Part shown: one piece after another, positions 18,026 through 26,675 of the stretch
Layout of the letters: each line of letters begins with the position of its first letter
How positions within the stretch are numbered: the stretch's first letter is position 1
From: Dyadobacter jiangsuensis
GTDB lineage: Bacteria; Bacteroidota; Bacteroidia; Cytophagales; Spirosomataceae
Length of the DNA stretch: 64,000 nt
Reading direction: 5' to 3'
NCBI RefSeq assembly: GCF_003014695.1
Contig: NZ_PYAS01000004.1
Coordinates: forward strand, 248,001-312,000
Notes under the pieces: generated by a model
Told to the model about the DNA's origin: nothing
The model's input: only the letters and a program-made list of their open reading frames with translations
Databases searched by the model: none
Program-made: the position numbers and the translations under genes

Positions 18026-18853
18026 ATGAAAAATCTGACCTGCTTCCGTTTCTTCACGCTTGCCGTCGTCCTATTCTCGCTGATATCCGCCTGTGCACGG
18101 GCGCAGGATGTCAAAACCGACACCTTGAAAGTAATTCCGGCCGATTCGGTTGCCGCTCCGAAACCCGACACCGCTGCATTGCCGCCACGGGTGCTGATCG
18201 ACACGATCCGATACCGGCTCATTGGTGACGGCAATTTCACAAGAGGGAATGTCAACCGCAGTCTGATGGTGCTCCGCGCCGAACTGATTTTCAGCGGGCC
18301 GGTGATCAATATCGCCACCAATCCAAGATTTACTTATGGAAAGCAAAACGGTGTACTCGCCGAGCGCGACAGTTACGTCGACCTTTTTGTGGATGTTTTC
18401 AAAAAGCGAAAAACTTACGTTTTCGGCCTTGCCGCATTGGAAACGAGCAATCTACGCCGCATCGACTTGCGGCAAATGGCCGGTGCGGGGATAGGGTACC
18501 GGGTGATCAAAACAAAGTCCCACGACCTCAGCCTTACCGACGCGCTGCTTTACGAATCGACCAACTTTTTTGAAAAAGCAACGGTGACAACCGTCCGTAA
18601 CTCGTTTCGGATCAAGGGTAAGCACTCGTTTTTGTCGGACAAATTCCGGTTCAACCACCTCACTTTCATCCAGCCGGCGCTGAACGACCTGTCGAACTTG
18701 CGATGGAATACGATCCTTTCGGCCGAAATGCCGCTCAACAAATGGGTAACACTGCGCACGAGCTTCGAGAACTCCTACGAAAGCGTGGTTGAAGTCGGCC
18801 GCAAGCGTACCGATTCACGCATTACTTTTGGGATTTCAGTAGGAAATAAATAG
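18026..18853 (+). CDS. DUF481 outer-membrane beta-barrel protein
   Basis: The 275-residue protein has a signal peptide ending near CARAQ, a Pro/Asp-rich linker, then repeated amphipathic strands (GNFTRGNVNRSLMVLRAEL, RFTYGKQNG, YRVIKTKSHDLSLTDALLYE) ending in an aromatic-poor ITFGISVGNK strand. This pattern fits DUF481/YdiY-like salt-induced outer-membrane proteins. Its role is unknown. The start at 18026 leads directly into a signal peptide; the upstream extension does not. It is divergent from the SNF2 gene. Confidence 0.75.
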   Translation: MKNLTCFRFFTLAVVLFSLISACARAQDVKTDTLKVIPADSVAAPKPDTAALPPRVLIDTIRYRLIGDGNFTRGNVNRSLMVLRAELIFSGPVINIATNPRFTYGKQNGVLAERDSYVDLFVDVFKKRKTYVFGLAALETSNLRRIDLRQMAGAGIGYRVIKTKSHDLSLTDALLYESTNFFEKATVTTVRNSFRIKGKHSFLSDKFRFNHLTFIQPALNDLSNLRWNTILSAEMPLNKWVTLRTSFENSYESVVEVGRKRTDSRITFGISVGNK

Positions 18854-18971
18854 ACGATTCAGGTATTGCGGTTGTCAGGGAGAAAGGCGTAGAATACTGT
18901 CCATATCACCAGCACATTATATCTGCCAAAAATGTGCTTTACTAAGTATTCACTACATTCCAAATCGAGCA

Positions 18972-20141
18972 ATGAGAGACCAACAGGACAATCGCCGTGA
19001 CTTCCTGCGCAATTCGCTTTATTCAGCGGCCGGCCTGGCCATGTTCCCGCAACTGACCCCCAACGCGTACGGTTCGATCAAGACCGTCGTAGCCGAACCC
19101 GGCCAGACATTTATCCCTGCGATGCCCCCTCGAATCAAGTTTGCGGTGATCGGGATGAACCACGGCCATATTTACGGACAGGTGGAGGCGGTGACGCGCG
19201 GCGGCGGCGAGCTGGTTTCATTTTTTGCCAAAGAGCCGGATCTTACCGCGGCATTTGCGAAGCGTTATCCCAATGCCAAGCAGGCCAAATCGGAAGCCGA
19301 AATCCTCGAAGATAAATCGATTCAACTTGTACTCAGCTCGGGCATACCCGACGAGCGCGGGCCGCTGGGCGTACGTGTGATGAAGGCAGGCAAGGATTAT
19401 ATGGTGGATAAACCGGGCCTTACCACACTCGAACAGCTTGCGGAGGTGCGTAAGGTGCAGAAAGAAACGAAGCGCATTTACTCGATCATGTACAGCGAGC
19501 GCCTCGAAAACCGCGCGACTGTGAAGGCAGGTGAGCTGATCAAGCAGGGCATTATCGGCAAAGTGGTGCAAACGATCGGCCTTGGCCCGCACCGGATGAA
19601 CGCAAATACGCGTCCTGAATGGTTTTTTGACAAAAAGCGCTTCGGCGGTATCATATGCGACATTGCTTCGCACCAGTTTGACCAGTATCTATTCTTCACC
19701 AATTCTACCAAAGCACAGGTCGTAGCCTCGCAGGTAGGCAACGTCAATCATCCGCAGTATCCCAAATTTGAGGATTTCGGAGATGCGATGCTACGCGGCA
19801 ATGGAGGCTCTGGTTACATCCGCGTCGACTGGTTTACCCCCGATGGGCTGAAAACCTGGGGCGACGGACGCCTTACCGTGCTCGGTACCGAAGGCTTTAT
19901 CGAGATCCGCAAGAATATCGATATCGGAGGCCGCGAAGGCGGTAACCACCTTTTTGTGGTGAATAACAAAGAAACAACCTACGTCGATTGCAGCCAGGTG
20001 GAGTTGCCCTACGGCCGCCAGCTGGTGGACGACGTGCTTAACCGCACCGAAACAGCCATGTCGCAGGAGCATTGCTTCCTGGCGACAGAATTGTGCCTGA
20101 AAGCGCAGAAAAACGCGCAGAACGTTTCGGTGGTGAGCTAA
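18972..20141 (+). CDS. Tat-exported Gfo/Idh/MocA oxidoreductase
   Basis: The 389-residue protein begins with a twin-arginine signal (NRRDFLRNS, then an Ala/Gly hydrophobic stretch). The mature part opens with a Rossmann strand IKFAVIGMNHGH, has a dehydrogenase-type MVDKPGL block in place of the usual EKP, and a C-terminal alpha/beta domain. Family members use tightly bound NAD(P) to oxidise sugar hydroxyls. Export folded through Tat suggests a carried cofactor. The amidohydrolase follows 45 bases later, suggesting an operon. Confidence 0.88.
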   Translation: MRDQQDNRRDFLRNSLYSAAGLAMFPQLTPNAYGSIKTVVAEPGQTFIPAMPPRIKFAVIGMNHGHIYGQVEAVTRGGGELVSFFAKEPDLTAAFAKRYPNAKQAKSEAEILEDKSIQLVLSSGIPDERGPLGVRVMKAGKDYMVDKPGLTTLEQLAEVRKVQKETKRIYSIMYSERLENRATVKAGELIKQGIIGKVVQTIGLGPHRMNANTRPEWFFDKKRFGGIICDIASHQFDQYLFFTNSTKAQVVASQVGNVNHPQYPKFEDFGDAMLRGNGGSGYIRVDWFTPDGLKTWGDGRLTVLGTEGFIEIRKNIDIGGREGGNHLFVVNNKETTYVDCSQVELPYGRQLVDDVLNRTETAMSQEHCFLATELCLKAQKNAQNVSVVS

Positions 20142-20186
20142 CGCAACTATCCCGTTCCTGACCACTTTCCAAACACTTCACAGACT

Positions 20187-21536
20187 ATGATACGCAGACT
20201 GATTTTCATTTTCGGATTAATGGGTAATGCCTTTGCGCAGGGACCTGTCAGTAATGTCGACCGTGATATTGTCTTCCGATCGGTGAATGTGATTCCGATG
20301 GACCGTGAAACGGTTTTGAAGGATCAGACAGTGGTGGTCAGGAACGGAAAAATTGTTTCCATCGGCAGTCAGGTAAAAGCTGCGGGAAATGCACTGGTAG
20401 TGGATGCCAAAGGGAAGTACCTCGTACCCGGCTGGTCGGAAATGCATGCCCACGTGCCCGCGATCGACGATTTCGGGCCGATGAAGGATGTGCTGACGCT
20501 CTACCTCGCCAATGGCATTACGACCATCCGCGGCATGCTCGGCAATGCCAAACACCTCGAACTGCGCGAGAAAGTGCGGAGCGGGGAAGTTCTGGGACCG
20601 AATTTCTACACCACCGGACCGGCATTCAGCGGGCAAACTGTGAAAACAGCCGCCCGGGGCATTGAAATGGTGAAGGAAGAAAAAGCGGCAGGCTACGATT
20701 ACCTGAAATTACTTCCCGGCCTTACAAAAGAGACCTTCCCCGGCATTGCCAAAACTTCGAAGGAGCTGGGGATTGGCATGGTGGGTCACGTTTCGTTCGC
20801 CGTCGGTGTCTGGGCCGCGATTGACGCGGGCTATTCCTCCATCGATCACCTCGACGGGTTTGTGGAAGCTATCGTGCCTGGTACCGATACGCTGGCCGAG
20901 CAGGAAACCGGCCTTTTCGGCACGTGGATCGCCTATGCGGCCGATACAACCCGCATTCCAAAGCTGATACAGGGCTTGAAAGACAAAAATATCCGGGTAG
21001 TACCCACGCAGGCCATTGCCGAGCGCTGGCTTTCGCCGTTGCCGGCATCGGCTTATGAAAATGATCCGGAATGGAAGTACATGACCGCCAGGGAGAAGGA
21101 GAACTGGCTGAATGCGAAGAGCAGTTATGTCAATAACCCCAAATTCAACAAGGAACGGGCGGAGGCATTTGTAAATATCCGTCGTAAACTCATCCTAGCT
21201 TGTCAGAAGGGCGGTGTGCAGCTTATGCTCGGCTGCGACGCACCGCAGGTACTGAATGTCCCCGGTTTTGCGACGCACCATGAATTGAAATACCTCGTAG
21301 ACGCCGGACTGACGCCATACGAGGCATTGAAAACGGGCACTGTGAATGTCGCGAGCTATCTGAATAAATCCAATTCAGGTTCCATCAAGGCTGGTAACGT
21401 GTCCGACCTGGTGCTGCTTACCGCCAACCCTTTGGAAAATATAGGTAATACCAAAACCATTGAAGGGGTGATGATCGGGACAAAATGGCTCCCTAAAAGC
21501 TTTCTGGACAGTGAGCTGAAAAAGATTGAAAAGTAG
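20187..21536 (+). CDS. Exported amidohydrolase
   Basis: The 449-residue protein has a short signal peptide (cleavage near FAQ, residue 18). The metal-binding motifs are HAH (EMHAHVP), Lys in YDYLKLLPG, His in VGHVSF, His in IDHLDG and the Asp in LGCDAPQ, where the usual Thr before Asp is Cys. The C-terminus has KAGNVSDLVLLTANPLEN. It belongs to the same exported amidohydrolase group as the gene at 3132-4472. Substrate is unknown. It shares an operon-like arrangement with the Tat oxidoreductase and ends 3 bases before the convergent SDR stop. Confidence 0.87.
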   Translation: MIRRLIFIFGLMGNAFAQGPVSNVDRDIVFRSVNVIPMDRETVLKDQTVVVRNGKIVSIGSQVKAAGNALVVDAKGKYLVPGWSEMHAHVPAIDDFGPMKDVLTLYLANGITTIRGMLGNAKHLELREKVRSGEVLGPNFYTTGPAFSGQTVKTAARGIEMVKEEKAAGYDYLKLLPGLTKETFPGIAKTSKELGIGMVGHVSFAVGVWAAIDAGYSSIDHLDGFVEAIVPGTDTLAEQETGLFGTWIAYAADTTRIPKLIQGLKDKNIRVVPTQAIAERWLSPLPASAYENDPEWKYMTAREKENWLNAKSSYVNNPKFNKERAEAFVNIRRKLILACQKGGVQLMLGCDAPQVLNVPGFATHHELKYLVDAGLTPYEALKTGTVNVASYLNKSNSGSIKAGNVSDLVLLTANPLENIGNTKTIEGVMIGTKWLPKSFLDSELKKIEK

Positions 21537-21539
21537 CCG

Positions 21540-22289
21540 CTATTCCTCGTAAATCATTTTGCGCGTCATGCCGCCGTCGATGATCAGGTTCGTGCCGGTG
21601 ATGAAATCGTTTTCAGGGTCGGTCAGGTAGAGGCATGCTCTTGCAATGTCGTCGGGTTTCCCGACTCGGCCAGCCGGATGTTGAGCGTGATCCGAAGCTT
21701 TCAACTGGCTGTAATCGCCCGTTTCGATCCATCCGGGGCTGATCGCATTTACTGTAATGTGGTCGGGCCCGAGCGAGATCGCCAACGCATGCGTTAATGC
21801 CAGGATACCGCCTTTCGAAGCTGCATAGGCCTCCGTGTTCGGCTCGGACATCAGCGCGCGCGTGGACGCAATGTTCACGATTGCGCCCCGGCCTTGCGTA
21901 CGCATGACCCGCGTGGCCTCGCGTGCGCACAGGAAACTGCCCCGCAAGTTGGTGTTCAATACATAGTCCCAGTCATCCACTGCAAGGTCATAGGGAGATT
22001 GGGTACGGCCCAAACCGGCATTGTTAATCAGCACGTCTATTCTTCCGAACGATGTCTTCACCTGTTCGATACCCGTCACGATTTCGTCTGGATTGGTTAA
22101 ATCGATGACCAGGGAACTGGATACGAAGCCTTCCTTTTCCAATGCTTCCTGAACAATCCGAAGCCCCTTCGGGTCGCGGTCCCATAATGCTACGCTTGCC
22201 CCTTTTCGGGCGTAATGGGTAGCTATCACGCTGCCGATGCCGTTTCCGGCACCGGTTACGATCACTACTTTGTTTTGATAGTCGCTCAT
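21540..22289 (-). CDS. SDR-family oxidoreductase
   Basis: The 249-residue protein is a classical short-chain dehydrogenase with TGAGNGIG, NNAGLG, Ser in IASTRALM and YAASKGG (Tyr-x-x-x-Lys), ending in FITGTNLIIDGGMTR. It probably oxidises or reduces a sugar or polyol with NAD(P)H in the cytoplasm. It starts 2 bases after the stop of the aldo/keto reductase, so the two are translated from one transcript. Confidence 0.9.
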   Translation of the reverse strand: MSDYQNKVVIVTGAGNGIGSVIATHYARKGASVALWDRDPKGLRIVQEALEKEGFVSSSLVIDLTNPDEIVTGIEQVKTSFGRIDVLINNAGLGRTQSPYDLAVDDWDYVLNTNLRGSFLCAREATRVMRTQGRGAIVNIASTRALMSEPNTEAYAASKGGILALTHALAISLGPDHITVNAISPGWIETGDYSQLKASDHAQHPAGRVGKPDDIARACLYLTDPENDFITGTNLIIDGGMTRKMIYEE

Positions 22290-22291
22290 GA

Positions 22292-23137
22292 TCAGGATAA
22301 TGCTTTAAAATCTGCTTCGGATAACCGGATGTCCCCTCCCTGCAAGTTTTCTTCCAAATGTTTGAGCGAGCTCGTGCCGGGGATCAGCAGGATATTCGGG
22401 GCGCGTTGCAGCAGCCAGGCCAATGCGATCTGCGCCGTGGTAGCTTGGTGTTTCTCTGCGATACCCGAAATCTTGTGCTTCAATTTCTCGGGTCCCGACG
22501 CGAGCGGGTACCAGGGAATGAAAGCCATTCCGCGTGCCAGGGTGTAATCCAGCACATCTTCCCACCGCCGGTTACCCAGGTTATACAGGTTTTGAACCGA
22601 GACGATCGGTATTGTCTTCTCCGCCTGTTTAACCTGATTCACATCCACTTCCGATAATCCGACGTACCGGATTTTTCCCGCTTTCACTGCGTCCACCACC
22701 GGGCCAAGCGTTTCTTCAACCGGGAAGCGCGAGTCGACGCGGTGCAGTTGCCACAGGTCGATCACATCTTTTTTCAATCTTTTAAGGCTTCCGTCAATGG
22801 CCTGCCGGATATGCTCCGGGTGGCCATTGACGCGCCACTGGTTCGGGCCGGTGCGCTCAAAGCCGCCTTTGGTGGCAATGAGCAGGTCTTTGGGATAAGG
22901 AGAAAGCGCGTCGGCGATGAGCGTTTCGTTGGTATGCGGCCCGTAGGAGTCGGCGGTATCGATAAAATTGACACCTGCCTCAACAGCGGCGCGGAGCACC
23001 TTCTTCGCATTGTCGCGGTCGGGCGCGTCGCCCCAAACTCCCTGGCCGGTGAGCTGCATCCCGCCGTAGCCCAGCCGGTTGATCTCTATTTCTCCGCCAA
23101 TTCTGAATGTACCGGCGTGTTGATGATAGTCACTCAT
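22292..23137 (-). CDS. Aldo/keto reductase
   Basis: The 281-residue protein has the aldo/keto reductase tetrad: Asp and Tyr in FIDTADSYG, Lys in LIATKGG and His in WQLHRVD, plus the C-terminal IPGTSSLKHLEENL cofactor-binding segment. It reduces aldehydes or ketoses with NADPH. It heads a two-gene operon with the SDR gene downstream (2-base gap). The 189 bases upstream are divergent to the small HTH gene. Confidence 0.92.
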   Translation of the reverse strand: MSDYHQHAGTFRIGGEIEINRLGYGGMQLTGQGVWGDAPDRDNAKKVLRAAVEAGVNFIDTADSYGPHTNETLIADALSPYPKDLLIATKGGFERTGPNQWRVNGHPEHIRQAIDGSLKRLKKDVIDLWQLHRVDSRFPVEETLGPVVDAVKAGKIRYVGLSEVDVNQVKQAEKTIPIVSVQNLYNLGNRRWEDVLDYTLARGMAFIPWYPLASGPEKLKHKISGIAEKHQATTAQIALAWLLQRAPNILLIPGTSSLKHLEENLQGGDIRLSEADFKALS

Positions 23138-23263
23138 ATTGATTTGTAGTTAAAGGTCACTGCATAACAAACTGTCGAATGTCGCTTTTCATTCAAGGAA
23201 GCGGGGATGTGTGGCATACTCATTTTTCACAAAGCAAATGTCACGCCAGGTTGAGAGAAGACT

Positions 23264-23292
23264 GTTGGCCCGAAAACTTTGGCACGATTTTG
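23264..23292 (+). promoter_or_regulatory. Candidate Bacteroidota promoter of the small HTH gene
   Basis: TTGG at 23264 and CGATTTTG at 23285-23292 are 17 bases apart, close to TTTG-N17-20-TAnnTTTG with changes in both elements. The gene starts 34 bases further on. Confidence 0.4.
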
Positions 23293-23326
23293 TTCTTTTC
23301 AGACTAAAACCAAACATCATCAACAA

Positions 23327-23569
23327 ATGGAAACGACAGTATTTGAGGCCCGTGCCAGGGAATTGGTCGACGATATCAAGGAGATTGTAAAAGTGAAGGG
23401 GATTAACCTCACAGACGCGCTCGAAGAGGCTGGGATCCCCCGGAAATCGTCAGACAGGATACTGAATAAAGGAGTGATGCCTACACTATCCGAATTTCTG
23501 GCGTTGTGCCAGATTTCGGGCATCACTTTTCATTTACCTTATGTGGAGACGACCAACAGCCCGATGTAG
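23327..23569 (+). CDS. Small XRE-like helix-turn-helix protein
   Basis: The 80-residue protein has a helix-turn-helix pattern: NLTDALEEAGIPRKSSDRIL followed by LSEFLALCQISGITFHL, similar in layout to XRE/Cro domains (turn at the Gly-Ile-Pro, recognition helix after it). It would be a monopartite regulator or the antitoxin of a lost pair; no toxin-like neighbour is present. The start at 23327 begins the compact domain. It converges on topB with a 2-base gap between stops. Confidence 0.55.
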   Translation: METTVFEARARELVDDIKEIVKVKGINLTDALEEAGIPRKSSDRILNKGVMPTLSEFLALCQISGITFHLPYVETTNSPM

Positions 23570-23571
23570 CG

Positions 23572-25698
23572 CTACCCGACTTCAAAATTGAAGTCGCCAT
23601 TCATTACGAGCCGCGCGTCGATCGGGTCGGGGCTGCCGGGGATCTGGAGGCCTTTGATTTTGGTGGTTTTACCTTTGCTTAGCAGGTCGAAAATGTGCTT
23701 ATCCGTCAGTTTTTTACCTAAAAATTCAAAAGGTATCTTAAAACCACAAGCCTGGAAATTACTGCATCCGTAGGCGGTTTTGCCTTTCTTTAGAAGGTGC
23801 TCCTTGCATTTGGGGCAATTAAGGGTTTCAATCGAAACGTCTTCTTTCGGCTCGCGCGGTTTGCGTTCTTTTTTGGGCTTTTCCTCTTTCTCTGCAACTA
23901 CCGGCGCTTCTTCGATGATGGTAATCGATCGCGCACGTTCATTCTTTACCTCGTGCGTGAGCTTCACTACCATTTCAATCAGCTCCTGTTTGAAAGTATC
24001 CATTGCGTATTCGCCCTTTTCGATCAAACGGAGCTTGCGTTCCCAATGCCCGGTGAGCTCGGCGCTTTTGAGCAGCTCATTTTGAATGGTATCAATCAGG
24101 TCGATGCCGGTTTGCGTGGCAAATACATTCTTCTTCTTTTTCTCGATGTACTTGCGCTTGAAGAGCGTCTCGATGATGTTGGCACGTGTCGAAGGGCGGC
24201 CGATGCCGTTGTCCTTCATGAGCTCCCGCATCTCCTCGTCTTCGACCTGTTTTCCGGCAGTCTCCATGGCGCGTAGCAACGTTGCCTCCGTATATGCTTT
24301 GGGAGGGGAAGTTTTACCCTGATGCACGCGCGGCTCGTGCGGGCCGCGTTCGCCTACTTCGAAAATCGGCATTACTTTTTCCTCTTCGGCTTCTTTTTTG
24401 GCGGCATTGTCGTTCACATACAATTCCCGCCAGCCCAGTTCGAGGATTTGCTTGCCCGTGGCTTTAAATTCCACCTGCCCAACCATGCCTAGCACGGTGG
24501 TGTTGGATACCTTGCATTCGGGATAGAAAACGGCGATAAAACGTCTGGCAATCAGATCGTAAATGCGCTTTTCGTCCTGGCCGATATGCACAGGCAGCAC
24601 GCCCGTCGGGATAATGGCGTGGTGATCGGTTACCTTCTTATCGTCGAAAACGTTCTTCGATTTGGGGATCGGTAAGCTGGCCAGCAGCGGAGCCGTGTAC
24701 TGGCTGTAATAGGTCAGCTCGCGAAGGATACCCTCTACTTTCGGGTGCAAATCTTCCGACAGATAGGTGGTATCAACCCGTGGGTAAGTTACAAACTTCT
24801 TTTCGTAGAGGTTTTGAATGTGTTTCAAAGTATCCTCTGCCGAGTAACCATATTTTTTATTGGCCTCAACTTGTAAGGAAGTGAGGTCGAAAAGCCTCGG
24901 ATTGCCCTCTTTGCCTTCCTTTTTTTCAAATGCAGTTACTTCAAAGTCATGCTGTTGCAGGTAGGCGAGGCCTTTATTGGCTTTTTCGACGTTCTTAATG
25001 CGGTCGATCGTCGCCGTAAACTCGGTTTCGCGGTAGATCGTTTTCAGTTCCCAGTATTCTTCCGAAACAAATGCGTCGATTTCCTTTTGCCGCTGCACGA
25101 TCAGCGCGAGGGTGGGGGTCTGCACGCGCCCGATAGACAGCACGGCTTTTCCGCCCCCGAATTTCTTGGTAAAAAGGCGGGTTGCATTCATGCCCAGCAG
25201 CCAGTCGCCGATTGCGCGCGCGCTGCCCGCGGCGTAAAGGTTGTCGTATTGGCTGCCTTCGCGGAGTTTGTCGAAGCCCTCGCGGATAGCTTGTTCGGTG
25301 AGCGATGAAATCCAGAGCCGCTTGACAGGCACCGCACATTTCGCTTTCAGCAGCACCCAGCGCTGGATCAGCTCGCCTTCCTGGCCCGCATCACCGCAGT
25401 TGATCACCTCTTCACAGTTGCGCACCAGGTTTTCGATCACGCCGAACTGCCGCATGGCACCTTCATTGTCGATCAGCTTGATTCCGAAACTGGAAGGGAT
25501 CATAGGAAGGTCTTCCAACCGCCAGGATTTCCATCGTTCGGTATAGTCGTGTGGCTCTTTTAAGGTGCAGAAATGGCCGAAAGTCCAGGTTACCTGATAG
25601 CCGTTACCCTCGTAATAGCCGTCGCGGCGCTGGCCGGCGCCGATCACTGCTGCAATATCTTTGGCTACGCTGGGCTTTTCTGCAATGCAAACTTTCAT
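23572..25698 (-). CDS. topB: DNA topoisomerase III
   Basis: The 708-residue protein has an N-terminal TOPRIM domain (AEKPSVAKDIA, and NCGDAGQEGELI for the acidic metal site), the catalytic tyrosine in TYPRVDTTYL (Tyr305), GIGRPSTRA, and one C-terminal topoisomerase zinc finger (CPKC, then CSN and C). It is a type IA enzyme that decatenates DNA. The ATG at 25698 gives the canonical MKVCIAEKPS start; longer in-frame versions begin with unrelated Lys/Arg-rich sequence. No helicase partner is adjacent. Confidence 0.95.
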   Translation of the reverse strand: MKVCIAEKPSVAKDIAAVIGAGQRRDGYYEGNGYQVTWTFGHFCTLKEPHDYTERWKSWRLEDLPMIPSSFGIKLIDNEGAMRQFGVIENLVRNCEEVINCGDAGQEGELIQRWVLLKAKCAVPVKRLWISSLTEQAIREGFDKLREGSQYDNLYAAGSARAIGDWLLGMNATRLFTKKFGGGKAVLSIGRVQTPTLALIVQRQKEIDAFVSEEYWELKTIYRETEFTATIDRIKNVEKANKGLAYLQQHDFEVTAFEKKEGKEGNPRLFDLTSLQVEANKKYGYSAEDTLKHIQNLYEKKFVTYPRVDTTYLSEDLHPKVEGILRELTYYSQYTAPLLASLPIPKSKNVFDDKKVTDHHAIIPTGVLPVHIGQDEKRIYDLIARRFIAVFYPECKVSNTTVLGMVGQVEFKATGKQILELGWRELYVNDNAAKKEAEEEKVMPIFEVGERGPHEPRVHQGKTSPPKAYTEATLLRAMETAGKQVEDEEMRELMKDNGIGRPSTRANIIETLFKRKYIEKKKKNVFATQTGIDLIDTIQNELLKSAELTGHWERKLRLIEKGEYAMDTFKQELIEMVVKLTHEVKNERARSITIIEEAPVVAEKEEKPKKERKPREPKEDVSIETLNCPKCKEHLLKKGKTAYGCSNFQACGFKIPFEFLGKKLTDKHIFDLLSKGKTTKIKGLQIPGSPDPIDARLVMNGDFNFEVG

Positions 25699-26287
25699 AG
25701 ATTCCTTTCCTCGGCCGCTTTCTTTATGACCGGCGTGTCTGTTGTCGTTCCTTTTCAGGGGGTGCAAAGATGGTCATTTTTGTCCAGACTTCGCGCCGCA
25801 CCGGGCCCGATTTACCTGCCCATCAACCGATGAAAATGGTCGTGAACGTCGAATTTTGACCGAATAATCAGTCTGACGAAAAATTTTTAAAAAAATTTTC
25901 AAAAAAATTTCGCGGTTTTTGATTTACGCGGCGTAAAAGTTCGGTGATTTTGGGTATTGGTAGAATCCACTCCAAATATAATTTGGTTTTAGGGTCCTGG
26001 TTTAGAATAAAATAGAAGTGTTTAATAGTGCTTAACAATAAGGTAACATAAGGGCTCGGCGGTACGAAATCTTATGGGGTGAAGAAAATGGAAATTTCGC
26101 AATTTTTGATTTTTGAATCTTTGAATAGTTATATCAAGTTTGCTTCTTTTCTCCTGCTTTTTGCCATATAGAGGCGTTGTACTATTTTGTTGTGAAGTAC
26201 GCTGGACGTTTGTTTTCGGAATATTGTATTATATTTGTACTCGAAATACGATTGAGAACACAAGAAAAACACAAAACACTATTACCA
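25699..26287. promoter_or_regulatory. AT-rich divergent region upstream of topB and a small secreted gene
   Basis: The 589-base region holds no supported gene. It contains alternating A and T runs at about 25878-25918 that should be intrinsically bent, then unique AT-rich sequence. The right end carries the well-matched promoter at 26209-26237. A 65-codon plus frame at 26140 has no coding features and overlaps that promoter. Confidence 0.5.
26209..26237 (+). promoter_or_regulatory. Bacteroidota-type promoter
   Basis: TTTG (26209-26212), 17 bases, then TATATTTG (26230-26237) is an exact fit to the -33/-7 consensus of the major Bacteroidota sigma factor. Expected start of transcription is near 26243, giving a leader of about 45 bases. 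Confidence 0.85.
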
Positions 26288-26542
26288 ATGAAAAATGCAA
26301 AAAACCTGCTAGCCGTTGCTTTGGTAGCAATCACTAGCGCAGCTTATGCCAACAACAATTCTACATATACAGTTGAAGAAAAAACCAAAGTAGCAGTTGT
26401 TAACAACACATTGCCTGCTTCGGCACCCGTTCTGGATAGCCCGGCACCGCAAAAAGTGAAAAATACGCCTGACACCAATTATAGCGCAGCTCAGAAAGCC
26501 GCTATCGTAGGCCTCCAATTGAAAAGTGTAACTACGAAGTAA
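26288..26542 (+). CDS. Small secreted protein of unknown function
   Basis: The 84-residue protein has a signal peptide (about 1-21, cleavage after AYA) and a short mature part rich in Asn, Thr, Ala and Pro without recognisable domain. It has no cysteine and no membrane segment in the mature part. It has its own consensus promoter 45 bases upstream and a strong terminator 50 bases downstream, so it is a one-gene, probably well-expressed unit. I do not recognise the family. The longer frame from 26177 crosses the promoter and is not used. Confidence 0.7.
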   Translation: MKNAKNLLAVALVAITSAAYANNNSTYTVEEKTKVAVVNNTLPASAPVLDSPAPQKVKNTPDTNYSAAQKAAIVGLQLKSVTTK

Positions 26543-26587
26543 GTGATTGAACCTGATAGGGTTCGGTTAAGATTGATTGATGGTTTT

Positions 26588-26617
26588 AAAAAGGGAGAAA
26601 TTTTTCTCCCTTTTTTT
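26588..26617 (+). terminator. Terminator of the small secreted gene
   Basis: GGGAGAAA (26593-26600) pairs with TTTCTCCC (26603-26610) around a 2-base loop. It is flanked by five A upstream and seven T downstream, which lengthen the stem. Confidence 0.9.
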
Positions 26618-26675
26618 GTGGGTGAAAAATTAATATCGGATAGGAATCAAAAATTAAAGAACCGATATTAGTGGG

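Noticed and set aside
25878..25918. A/T-tract cluster as a replication origin
   Set aside because: No DnaA-box cluster and no dnaA/dnaN/gyr genes nearby; more likely bent promoter DNA upstream of topB.
26140..26337. 65-codon frame before the small secreted gene
   Set aside because: It spans the exact -33/-7 promoter and overlaps the supported secreted gene; no coding signs.
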